64,000 bases of DNA from contig JADJXA010000012.1 of NCBI GenBank assembly GCA_016716065.1, positions 124,001 through 188,000 of the forward strand. Direction: 5' to 3'. Below, piece by piece: positions 7,590-15,591 of the stretch (position 1 is the first letter of the stretch; each line of letters opens with the position of its first letter). The position numbers and the translations under genes were made by a program. The notes under the pieces were generated by a model. That model was given only the letters and a program-made list of their open reading frames with translations. It was not told where the DNA came from and did not search any database. This DNA comes from Candidatus Leptovillus gracilis (GTDB lineage Bacteria > Chloroflexota > Anaerolineae > Promineifilales > Promineifilaceae).

Positions 7590-8051
7590 CTAGAAATACT
7601 TTACCAGGCGCCAGCGGTTGTTGCCTGGCTCTGGAAAATACGCTACTTCGTCCATAAGTTGGTGGACCAGAAACAGGCCATAGCCGCTGGTTTGTGGCTG
7701 CTCAAAATTTGGCGCAACCACATCGGCCAGGTTAAACGATTGGCCGCGATCGTGCAGTTCAATGATAAATTGACGCGGCTCTTCGAGCAGTGTAAAAGCA
7801 ATCTCAATACGGCCAGAAATACCGGCGTAGGCATGTTCAACAATGTTGGTACATGCTTCATGCACGGCCAACTCAATGTTATAGAAAAGAGAATCCTGTG
7901 CTGCCAACCCTTGTTGGCGCTCAAACATGGCGCGGACACAAGCGCCGAGGACGTTTAGATATTTGTGGATGGCCGGCAGTTCCAGCCGGACGGTATTCAA
8001 TAGGTTTGCTGGTTTCACAGAAGCCTCTTGTTGGCTGTCGTTCAGGTTCAC
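7590..8051 (-). CDS. RsbW-like anti-sigma-type serine kinase (HATPase_c_2)
   Basis: The 153-residue protein is a GHKL ATPase of the RsbW/SpoIIAB type. The N box ELAVHEACTNIVEHAY spans about 60-75, the G1 box is DRGQSF at 101-106 and the G2 box is SGYGLFL at 122-128. Such kinases phosphorylate the Ser or Thr of STAS proteins and bind either the STAS partner or a client. Its start codon overlaps the stop of the SpoIIE phosphatase gene by four bases, so the two are translationally coupled. No sigma factor gene is nearby, so the client is probably not a sigma factor; candidates are the STAS proteins at 9598 and 11653. Confidence 0.9.
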   Translation of the reverse strand: MNLNDSQQEASVKPANLLNTVRLELPAIHKYLNVLGACVRAMFERQQGLAAQDSLFYNIELAVHEACTNIVEHAYAGISGRIEIAFTLLEEPRQFIIELHDRGQSFNLADVVAPNFEQPQTSGYGLFLVHQLMDEVAYFPEPGNNRWRLVKYF

Positions 8052-9568
8052 GCGCCAACTCCTTTAAGAACGACTAACGTCTGGTCATCGGCCTGAGACA
8101 TGCCACTGCTAAAACTCAGTACCGTCTGGTACAGGCCTTCGGCGATGGCGCGGGCCGACTTCGGGGCCAACGACTGCACCAGAGAGACAAATCTATCGTA
8201 GCCAAATTCTTTGTCCTGCGCGCTGCGGGCTTCGCTGAAGCCATCTGTCGCCACAACGAGTACGTCACCGGGTTGGAAGTCAATCCACTGGTCCTTAGAT
8301 AGGCTTGTTGGCAGAATGCCCATCGGAACGCCATCGGCCTGCAAGAGTCTGGCTTCGCCGCCGGCCGGGCAGTAGATAACTGGTGAATGCCCGGCGTTGG
8401 CGTAAAGCAGCTGCCGCCTGATTGAATCATATTGGCCGACAAAAATGGTGGCAAACATGCTCAGTTTGGTGAAGTCGTCGTAAAGCTCCTGGTTCGACCG
8501 AGACATGACATCTTGGGGCGTGGGTCTGGGTATCATCCTGGTTTTGGTGCGAATGACGGTGCGCGTCATCGCCATTAAGAGGGCGGCGGGAATGCCTTTG
8601 CCGGAAATGTCGCCAACTGTAAAGGTGAATGGCTGGTCGGCGCCAATGATAAAATCGTAAAAATCGCCGCCTACTCGTGAAGCAGGCCAGGAAGCGGCCC
8701 ACAGGTCTAATCCGGCAATGCCCGGAGGGGTTTGCGGCAGCAGATGAATCTGAATGCGTTGGGCCAGGTCCATTTCTGTTTGGAGGCGGGTCTGTTCGCG
8801 GCTAACCTGGTGCATGATGACATTTTCGATTTGCGCGCCGGTGAATTCGGCGATGGCGCCGGCGAGTTTGATGTCGGGCGAGTTGAAGTCGTCGTCGAGC
8901 TTGTTGAGCATGCCCATGACGGCCGTTTCTGCATCCCGCACTTTGATAGGCACAAGCAGCATATTACGCACGCCCTTTACCTGTTCACCCGCACCACTAC
9001 GGCTGATCAGAAATTCATGCCGGGATGCTTTCATCAGGCCAATGGCTTGCTGCAATGCCTCTTCACTGAGAATCGGCTGCGGGTAAAATTGAATGATGGG
9101 CGAACGCCCTTTCATGTGGACCAGAAAAAAGGCCGCTTCCGCTTTGACCAGACGGGCCGTTTCAAAAGCCAATCGCGTCAACATCTGTTCAGCGTCCAGA
9201 TAATTGCGGGTAGCCTGGGTGAGATCATAAAGCGCCAGCAGTTGGTCTTGGGTGTCTATCAGATCTGCGCCCATGCTGTTCAGGTCTCGCTCCAGGCGGG
9301 CGATCTGGGCGATGAGTCCGGCTTGCGCTTCCAGGCGTTGGCAGTCGGCCGGCGACGAGAGACCGGCCAGGCGCAGCTCGCCGATCTTGACCGCGTTGAC
9401 CTGAATTGCCTTTACCAGAGAAGCGTTGGATACCTTGTCAGACGGCCAGGCGACCAACAGCGCGTCGTCGGCCCAAACGGAAAATGAAGACGCGCCAGAG
9501 TCCAGCCAATCTTGGGCCAGGGTTGTCAGATGTTTGTGTTGTGAGGCTAAAATGGAGGGTAATATCAT
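8048..9568 (-). CDS. GAF domain plus SpoIIE/PP2C serine phosphatase (RsbU/RsbP-like)
   Basis: Of 506 residues, about 1-95 form an uncharacterised N-terminal sensor-like region with a short helix (90-110), about 115-255 match a GAF domain, and about 265-505 form the SpoIIE phosphatase. Metal-binding acids are visible: GGDFYD (Asp302), VGDISGKG (Asp320) and ATDGFSEA (Asp442), with NAGH at 391-394. The enzyme should dephosphorylate a phospho-STAS protein and thereby reverse the RsbW-like kinase encoded next to it. The GAF domain gives a place for ligand input. Expression is coupled to the kinase by a 4-base overlap, and the STAS gene lies 29 bases upstream. Confidence 0.92.
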   Translation of the reverse strand: MILPSILASQHKHLTTLAQDWLDSGASSFSVWADDALLVAWPSDKVSNASLVKAIQVNAVKIGELRLAGLSSPADCQRLEAQAGLIAQIARLERDLNSMGADLIDTQDQLLALYDLTQATRNYLDAEQMLTRLAFETARLVKAEAAFFLVHMKGRSPIIQFYPQPILSEEALQQAIGLMKASRHEFLISRSGAGEQVKGVRNMLLVPIKVRDAETAVMGMLNKLDDDFNSPDIKLAGAIAEFTGAQIENVIMHQVSREQTRLQTEMDLAQRIQIHLLPQTPPGIAGLDLWAASWPASRVGGDFYDFIIGADQPFTFTVGDISGKGIPAALLMAMTRTVIRTKTRMIPRPTPQDVMSRSNQELYDDFTKLSMFATIFVGQYDSIRRQLLYANAGHSPVIYCPAGGEARLLQADGVPMGILPTSLSKDQWIDFQPGDVLVVATDGFSEARSAQDKEFGYDRFVSLVQSLAPKSARAIAEGLYQTVLSFSSGMSQADDQTLVVLKGVGA

Positions 9569-9597
9569 GCCATCCTCATTCCTTGTGGAGCGCCTGG

Positions 9598-9936
9598 TTA
9601 GCTGGCAAAAGCCTGTATGGCTTCCTCTTCATGGGCAAAAATCTCAAAGAACCTGTCCAGGCGCGTTAACTCGAAGACCATGCGCACCGACTGTTGCAGG
9701 TGGCACAGCCGCAGGTCGCCATTTAACTGGCGGCAGCGTTTCAGGCCGTGAACCAGGGTAGCCAACGCGGTTGAATCCACAAAGTCAACTTTTTCCAGGT
9801 TAACGACGACATTAGCCGGCTCGTCAATCATGGCTTGTTCAAGCCACTGCCTGGCTGTATCGGCGGTGTATGTGTCAAAACGTCCTGCAAATTCCAGGAT
9901 TTTCACATTATCGGCAGAACGTGTTTCGATCTCCAT
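9598..9936 (-). CDS. STAS-domain anti-anti-sigma-type antagonist
   Basis: This 112-residue protein is a free STAS domain. The phosphorylation loop reads VDSTALATL with Ser55 (or Thr56) after Asp54, matching RsbV/SpoIIAA. Preceding strands VVVNLEKVDF and following LRLCHLQQSVRMVFELTRL are typical. It is the natural substrate of the kinase and phosphatase encoded just downstream, giving a complete three-part partner switch. It lies between that switch and the EPS initiation genes, and both larger STAS domains encoded at 11653 resemble it (for example LDQFFEM versus LDRFFEI), which suggests a shared origin and possible competition for the kinase. Confidence 0.92.
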   Translation of the reverse strand: MEIETRSADNVKILEFAGRFDTYTADTARQWLEQAMIDEPANVVVNLEKVDFVDSTALATLVHGLKRCRQLNGDLRLCHLQQSVRMVFELTRLDRFFEIFAHEEEAIQAFAS

Positions 9937-9977
9937 GTGCTGCTCACTCCTTTGCGATATAAACCCGATTGGTTTGG

Positions 9978-11627
9978 TTATTTTTGGCCGTCTTCAGACA
10001 CCGACGAACGTCGTCGTCGCCAGGCGGCCGGGGTTTGGCTGAGGATGTTCAGGTCGGTGCGCCAGGATCGGGTAGCTACATAGTAGGCGTCGGCGATCAA
10101 GATTTCGTCCAGGCTGCTTCCTTGCCGTGTCTGAATGTACCACAAACCGGTAAAACCGGGGGGATATTCGTGCCGTTTTTGCTGCCAATCTTCACGAATC
10201 TGGGCAGCGGCTTCGGGTGTGAGGGGTTTTACGCCAACCAGCCGCAGGTCGCCGGTGAATACGTTCCACAGTTCTGGCAGCCGATGGATGCCTGTTTGTT
10301 TTAACCAACGGCCGATTCCGCTAAGACGGCCGTCTCGCCGGTGTGTCACAAAGCGCCAGAGCGTCATCTTTTGCAAAGTGGTCGAACTGCGCAGGCCGGG
10401 CTGCTCCGGCCAACCACCCAGCCGCTCCACTCGTTCAAAGATACGGCCGCTGCTGATGAGAAGCAGCAAAGCCAACGGCACAGTCATAAAAAACGTGGCC
10501 CACAGCAGCCAGAAAGCCAGGAAACCATCCCACAAACGCTGCAAGCGGGTGTCTACGATGCTTGTTACCTGTCCCAGTAAAAACTGGTCAACCACCTGCG
10601 TGCTTTCGGCTGTCAGGTTATCTACCATCAGGTCTTTGTTGACAAAACGGCCGTCAATCTTCACCAACTGCCCTACATACGTATAGCCCGAAATCGTGCT
10701 GCGGCTGATGGTGGCGTCGTCGTCTATGACCACGTTAGAACCGACGACCACTTCTGGCCCCAATTCCACATCTGAACCAATCTGGCAGTTTTGGCCGATG
10801 TATACCGGTGGCAAGATACGGGCGCTGGGATGGATCATGTGGTTACGCCCGACCCAGATGCCCTGGGAAATTTGCCGCCCTTCCAGCGCGGGATAAGTCA
10901 GCGCGGGCAGGCCGTTTAACCCTTCCGGGTGGTCCCAGGCGCTGTACAAGACGTGCTTCTGCGCGGCGTGATACGCCTGAAAAGTCGCCAGGTTATTCCA
11001 ATAACCGGCCATCTGATAGGTATCCACCGGCACGGCAACGGCAAGCAGGGCGGGCACAAGCTGCGTCTCAATATCGAACGGCGTCCGGGGCGGGATGAAT
11101 TGCAGCACTTCCGGTTCAAAAATCCAGATGCCGGTGGCATAAACCTGGCGGCCCTCGGCCGCGGCAGCAACCTGTCCGGCATCATTCAGGCAAAAATGGG
11201 GCGCATTGTCTGCCGCGACGGCATGAACAACGGCCGTCGCTTTGCTTTGTCGTTGGCGGTGTTGCGCGAGTACGGCCGTCAGGTCCACATCTACAATGGC
11301 ATCGGCCGGCAGCGCCACAAACGTCGTCGTCAGGGACGGCTGCGCCCACTTCAGCGCACCGGCCGATCCCCAGGCGTCGCGCTGCAACAGATAATTCAGG
11401 GTAATGCCCCACCGCTGCCCACTGCCCAGGTAAGCCTCGATGTTCCCAGCCAGGTGGTAGAGACTGACAACAATCTGTTTAAATCCCTGCCGCGCCAGCA
11501 GTTCGATGGGGTACAACATCACTGGCCGGTCGGCGATGGGCAGCATCGGTGAAGGCGACGTCAATGTCAGCGGGCGCAGCTTATCGGTTTCACCGGTAGC
11601 CAGTAAAATTGCCTGTACGTTTTCCAT
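9978..11627 (-). CDS. Fusion: sugar nucleotidyltransferase, left-handed beta helix, degenerate sugar transferase
   Basis: Residues 1 to about 225 match the sugar-1-phosphate nucleotidyltransferase fold (LATGETDKLRPLT, then MLPIADRPV, then GYWNNLATF). Residues about 255-335 are hexapeptide repeats. A membrane helix lies at about 370-392, followed by the C-terminal part of a WcaJ/PglC-type phosphoglycosyl transferase (about 415-535; ELWNVFTGDLRLVG). Key positions are changed: the usual PKP before MLPI reads SPSP with no Lys, and the catalytic Asp-Glu of the DELPQL block is replaced by His-Arg in IHRLPEL (447-453). This combination is unusual. A regulatory or scaffold role at the membrane is possible. 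The neighbouring gene at 13188 keeps the intact catalytic motif. Confidence 0.8.
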   Translation of the reverse strand: MENVQAILLATGETDKLRPLTLTSPSPMLPIADRPVMLYPIELLARQGFKQIVVSLYHLAGNIEAYLGSGQRWGITLNYLLQRDAWGSAGALKWAQPSLTTTFVALPADAIVDVDLTAVLAQHRQRQSKATAVVHAVAADNAPHFCLNDAGQVAAAAEGRQVYATGIWIFEPEVLQFIPPRTPFDIETQLVPALLAVAVPVDTYQMAGYWNNLATFQAYHAAQKHVLYSAWDHPEGLNGLPALTYPALEGRQISQGIWVGRNHMIHPSARILPPVYIGQNCQIGSDVELGPEVVVGSNVVIDDDATISRSTISGYTYVGQLVKIDGRFVNKDLMVDNLTAESTQVVDQFLLGQVTSIVDTRLQRLWDGFLAFWLLWATFFMTVPLALLLLISSGRIFERVERLGGWPEQPGLRSSTTLQKMTLWRFVTHRRDGRLSGIGRWLKQTGIHRLPELWNVFTGDLRLVGVKPLTPEAAAQIREDWQQKRHEYPPGFTGLWYIQTRQGSSLDEILIADAYYVATRSWRTDLNILSQTPAAWRRRRSSVSEDGQK

Positions 11628-11652
11628 TTAGATACATCTATCCGGGCAGCTA

Positions 11653-13167
11653 TCAGGAGGTAGCGGCCGAAACATCACTATAAAGAGACAATACTTTGTC
11701 GAAGCGAACCATCTGGATGACCCGCAGCACATCTTTAGAACAGTTGGCGACGCGCAGTTCACCGCTGCGCTCGATGGCGTTGCGGCTAATTTGGGCCAAC
11801 GCGGCCAGACCGGCGCTGGCTAACAAAACAGTTTCTGATAAATCTAACACAACACGCGGATTTTCGTCTAATAAAGCGACGCAGGTTTCGGCCATTTCTG
11901 TCGCGGTCGTGGCGTCCAGGCGGCGCGGCCCTTTGACGATGGTCCAGGCAGGGGCGGATATTTCGTCCTGGTCGTCAGCCGCGGCATGGGGGGCAGGCAC
12001 GGCCGTTTGTGGCGCAGCTATCTGTCCACCGGCCGGCACAGGTTGACGATGCGCATGGCGCAAAGCCAGACCGTCATCAGTCGTTGCCACCATTTCAAAG
12101 AATTGGTCCAGCCGCAGCAAGGCCAGGGTTTGTTTAATGTTGGTCGGCGCGCCAACCAACCACAAGTCGCCGTGGGCATCGCGGGCCTGTTTGGTCAGCC
12201 CGACCAACGCGCCAATCACGGCGCTGTCGAGAAAAACGACATCGGTCAGGTTGACCAAAATGTAGGGGGTGACGGTTAAGGCTTCTTGAGCTATTTGGTT
12301 GAAGACGCCATAGTTGCTGACGGTGAGGTGGCCTTCGATGGTCAGAACGGCCGTGTCCTGTACAATCACCAGGTCGGTCTTCGGCAGCAGCGTCGTCGGC
12401 GTGCTGCCCTGGCGCATCACCCACCACTGGCGCAAAAAGAAAGCGCCAAAACCAACCATGTCCACCGCGTAGCGCCGCCACAAACGGCGCGGCTCCATTA
12501 GCAGCCGGTGCAGCCATTCCAACCCGGTGCGCTGCATCCATTCCGGGGCACGTTTGGTGTTGCCGGTGATAAAATCGAATGTGCCGCCAACGCCAATCAT
12601 CACCGGAATAGCCAGTTCACGGCCGTACATGCCAATCCACTTTTCCTGCTTCGGGTTGCCGAAAGCCACCAGCAAAATATCCGGCTGCGCCGCCTTAATT
12701 TCGGCAATAATCGCCGGGTCCATGTCTATCACCGAGCTGTATGGCGGCGAATAGACACCGGCCACAATCAGATCGGGGTACTGCTCTTTCAGTAGAGCGG
12801 CGGCCTGGGCGGCAATACCCGGCGCAGCCCCCAGAAAATATACCGACAAGCCTTTGGCGGCGGCCCGTTCTGCCAGCGCCGGAATCATATCTGCGCCGGC
12901 CACCCGCCCTTCCAGGTTCACGCCCAACAAACGCGCACCCCACACCAACGGCATCCCATCGGCCGTCGCCAGGTCCGCTTCTTGCAGAAGATAACGTAGT
13001 TCCGGGTCTGCCAGGGACTTGACGACAAAATCGGCGTTCACCGTTGCTACCTGGTGAGTTTTGCCCGTTGCCCGGCCAATGCGGACAAATTCTTCCAGCC
13101 GATCCAGCGTTTCCGCCATGTTCAGGTCGTCAATGGGCACGCCTAAAATCACGATAAGCCTGCGCAT
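11653..13167 (-). CDS. WecB/TagA/CpsF-type glycosyltransferase fused to two STAS domains
   Basis: Residues 1 to about 245 are a complete GT26 glycosyltransferase: TVNADFV near 42-48, TADGMPLVW at 68-76, AFGNPKQEKW at 168-177 and IGVGGTFDF near 191-199. Such enzymes add the second sugar to an undecaprenyl-linked intermediate. Residues about 266-372 form one STAS domain with LDSAVIGAL (Ser315), and about 405-502 form a second with LASAGLAAL (Ser451; the usual Asp is Ala450). A Pro/Ala-rich linker joins the two. Such a fusion suggests that the partner-switching kinase and phosphatase encoded downstream could act directly on an EPS enzyme. The gene lies 20 bases downstream of the phosphoglycosyl transferase gene. 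Confidence 0.92.
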   Translation of the reverse strand: MRRLIVILGVPIDDLNMAETLDRLEEFVRIGRATGKTHQVATVNADFVVKSLADPELRYLLQEADLATADGMPLVWGARLLGVNLEGRVAGADMIPALAERAAAKGLSVYFLGAAPGIAAQAAALLKEQYPDLIVAGVYSPPYSSVIDMDPAIIAEIKAAQPDILLVAFGNPKQEKWIGMYGRELAIPVMIGVGGTFDFITGNTKRAPEWMQRTGLEWLHRLLMEPRRLWRRYAVDMVGFGAFFLRQWWVMRQGSTPTTLLPKTDLVIVQDTAVLTIEGHLTVSNYGVFNQIAQEALTVTPYILVNLTDVVFLDSAVIGALVGLTKQARDAHGDLWLVGAPTNIKQTLALLRLDQFFEMVATTDDGLALRHAHRQPVPAGGQIAAPQTAVPAPHAAADDQDEISAPAWTIVKGPRRLDATTATEMAETCVALLDENPRVVLDLSETVLLASAGLAALAQISRNAIERSGELRVANCSKDVLRVIQMVRFDKVLSLYSDVSAATS

Positions 13168-13187
13168 AAACTGTTCTCCCCTTGGGG

Positions 13188-13982
13188 TTAGTAGGCGCCT
13201 CGGCCTGTTAAAACCGCCGGGATCGTCTTCAATAGAATTTCAATATCTTTCAGAAGGCTTTGTTCCGAAATATATTGCAAATCTAACTCCACCCAACGCT
13301 TGAAGCTCAATTCGCTGCGGCCAGACACCTGCTGTAAACCGGTGATGCCGGGCACGGCGTCCAGGCGGCGCATTTGATCAAACTGGTACAGAGCCACCTC
13401 ATTAGGCACAGGCGGACGCGGCCCAACCAGGCTCATTTCCCCTTTGAGGACGTTGAATAACTGGGGTATTTCGTCAATGCTGGCCTTGCGAATCAGGCGG
13501 CCTACTCGCGTCACACGCGGGTCGTTTTTCATCTTAAAGACAACTTCGTCGGCATCGTTTTCGGCCATCAATTCTTTCTTACGTGCTTCGGCGTCCGTGT
13601 ACATGGAGCGGAATTTATAGCAGTAGAATGTCTGGCCCCACTTGCCAACGCGCACCTGCTTAAAAAAAACGGGGCCAGGAGAGTCTAACTTGATGGCTAT
13701 GGCAATGAGGGCAATGATGGGCAGGGCGAAGGGCAAGGCCAAACAAACGAGAATAAAGTCGAAGACTCGTTTGAGGTTGCTGTGGACCTTGTTGCGAATG
13801 ACCCAAGTGATCAACCGCAGGCGCATCCGTTGAATGGTACGGCCGTTTTTGAAGCTCTGATTGCTGTACATTTCCAACATGCGGGCAGCTTTTGCAGCCT
13901 GCATTTGTTCATCGGCAATGAGGGTATCGGTGGGTGTCTGATTTGTCGGCGTTGTGTGATATTCAGTCATAGCAAATGTCAT
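13188..13982 (-). CDS. Undecaprenyl-phosphate sugar phosphotransferase (small PGT)
   Basis: The protein is a monotopic phosphoglycosyl transferase that starts EPS repeat-unit synthesis by moving a sugar-1-phosphate to undecaprenyl phosphate. Features are a membrane segment (LVCLALPFALPIIALIAIA), VGKWGQTFYCYKFRSM, the catalytic block ASIDEIPQLFNVLKGEMSLV with the Asp-Glu pair, and VPGITGLQQVSGR. It lacks the multi-helix and CoA-binding-like N terminus of WbaP/WcaJ. The frame is open up to 14141, but that would overlap the upstream gene by 92 bases. ATG 13982 or 13970 gives about 260 residues; neither has a clear ribosome site, so the start is uncertain. Downstream lies the GT26-STAS gene, probably the next enzyme in the pathway. 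Confidence 0.88.
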   Translation of the reverse strand: MTFAMTEYHTTPTNQTPTDTLIADEQMQAAKAARMLEMYSNQSFKNGRTIQRMRLRLITWVIRNKVHSNLKRVFDFILVCLALPFALPIIALIAIAIKLDSPGPVFFKQVRVGKWGQTFYCYKFRSMYTDAEARKKELMAENDADEVVFKMKNDPRVTRVGRLIRKASIDEIPQLFNVLKGEMSLVGPRPPVPNEVALYQFDQMRRLDAVPGITGLQQVSGRSELSFKRWVELDLQYISEQSLLKDIEILLKTIPAVLTGRGAY

Positions 13983-14049
13983 AGATTGTGTTGATAACTT
14001 CGTGTGGCGCCTGCTTAATTGTGAAGGCGTTTCTTGTCTGATTTGCACG

Positions 14050-15303
14050 TTATACCTCGTCGTTGCGTGCTGTTCGCACCCAGCCGTGAGAATCGAAGCC
14101 GAACAGAACACGCCCATAGTGCCAGACTTTCCAGGCAACAAAAACCGGGATGTTTAACAAAGCCATGTAAACAGTTCTCGGCGCGCGGACCAGACGCAGA
14201 CCTGACAGCAGGTAGATGGCCTGGCCTATTACAAGGCCAACAGCGAGTAACAGAGTGACGTTTGCCAGACCTGAGCCGGACAACAGCGCCAGGAGCAGGC
14301 TGACAACCAGAAAAAGGGCTGTCAGCGCAGCCATTACCGAAAAAGGAGGAATGATGTGTTCCATGCTGGCGTCAAAAAAGAGATAAGCACGGCCGTATCG
14401 CCTTTCGCGCAGACTCTTGGCCATCGCCCGCAGCAGTTGGGGCACATAGAGGCGCATCATCTGGATGCGCCCGCGTTCCCAACGCACATTTTGCGTGGCG
14501 GCTCCGGCCAGCGTCTCCGGCATTTCCGCCTGGATAACCGCTTCTGGGGCAAATGTCACCCGTTCGCCGTTCAGAATGAGCGTCATGTGAAATTCGATGT
14601 CCTCGGTGATGGAAGCCGACCACTCATTTTGGCGCATCACGTCGGTGGCGAAGACCATGCCGTTGCCTTTGAGTCCGGCAGAACCCCCCAGGGCGGTGCG
14701 GCCTAACGGCCGTAAATAATGCAGCACCGCCAACGCCGCATAGCGCAAGCCCACGCTCCAACTCCGCCCAGGGTCGCGCACGGCATAATAGGCTTGAATC
14801 ACCCGTTCCCCCCGCGCCAGACGGCCGGCCATGGCTTGCAAAAAATTGGCCGAGACCACCGTGTCGGCGTCCAGGATGACGACGGCGTCGTGGGCTTCGC
14901 CGCTGTGCCACAGGCGTTGCAGCAGCCATTGCAGGGCATACCCCTTGCCGGGGTTAACCGTGTCGAACCGTTCATGGACGATTGCTCCGCGCTGGCGGCC
15001 CATGACGGCCGTCTGGTCGGTGCAGTTGTCGGCGACCACATGGATGGTGAACAGGTCGCGTGGGTAAGCCAACTGCGCCAGATTTTGCAGCAGGTCTGGC
15101 AGCAGGCGCTCTTCATTATGCGCCGGTATAAGGATGACAAACCGGGACGCTGGCTGGCTGGTGAGATTGGGCTGCAAACGGGCATTTTGTCTGGCAGTGC
15201 GCCAGGCAACGGCCGTCAACAACAGCAGATAGCCTACCATAAAAGCGAGAAGCATCTCAGCTATCAGCAAAATGGCTTGCAAAAATAAAATCACATAGAA
15301 CAT
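14050..15303 (-). CDS. Membrane GT2 glycosyltransferase
   Basis: The 417-residue protein has an N-terminal membrane helix (about 5-32), a GT-A domain (about 52-280) and three or so C-terminal helices (about 310-395). Catalytic signs are ILIPAHNEE near 58-65, ILDADT with Asp145-x-Asp147, TEDIEF and the processive-type QNVRW motif. This layout is that of cellulose synthase-like or N-glycosyltransferase (IcaA-like) enzymes, so it may elongate a polysaccharide at the membrane. It is the first gene of the group that runs into the PGT, the GT26-STAS fusion and the partner-switching genes. The sugar used cannot be told. Confidence 0.85.
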   Translation of the reverse strand: MFYVILFLQAILLIAEMLLAFMVGYLLLLTAVAWRTARQNARLQPNLTSQPASRFVILIPAHNEERLLPDLLQNLAQLAYPRDLFTIHVVADNCTDQTAVMGRQRGAIVHERFDTVNPGKGYALQWLLQRLWHSGEAHDAVVILDADTVVSANFLQAMAGRLARGERVIQAYYAVRDPGRSWSVGLRYAALAVLHYLRPLGRTALGGSAGLKGNGMVFATDVMRQNEWSASITEDIEFHMTLILNGERVTFAPEAVIQAEMPETLAGAATQNVRWERGRIQMMRLYVPQLLRAMAKSLRERRYGRAYLFFDASMEHIIPPFSVMAALTALFLVVSLLLALLSGSGLANVTLLLAVGLVIGQAIYLLSGLRLVRAPRTVYMALLNIPVFVAWKVWHYGRVLFGFDSHGWVRTARNDEV

Positions 15304-15591
15304 AGCTATGATGGTTTAAAAAACAGGTTGGAAATTGCCTTGCTTGCCCACTCCATCTGCGAACAGATGCAGGCATACTTCGAGGGGTTTGGTCATCTCG
15401 TGGCAATAAAAGATTCCAATAAAATTGAATGCACCCAGACCAATGCCGTAGGACTTAGAACGTGGAAAAGTATTACGCTTCTGATCGTAGAGTTGTAAAC
15501 TTACATTAACACTTACACGGGAAGAAAGGGTACTAGTACCTGTATTCGGTATTCGGCTTACGGCTTACGGAAAACGGCATCCCGTTGGCAT

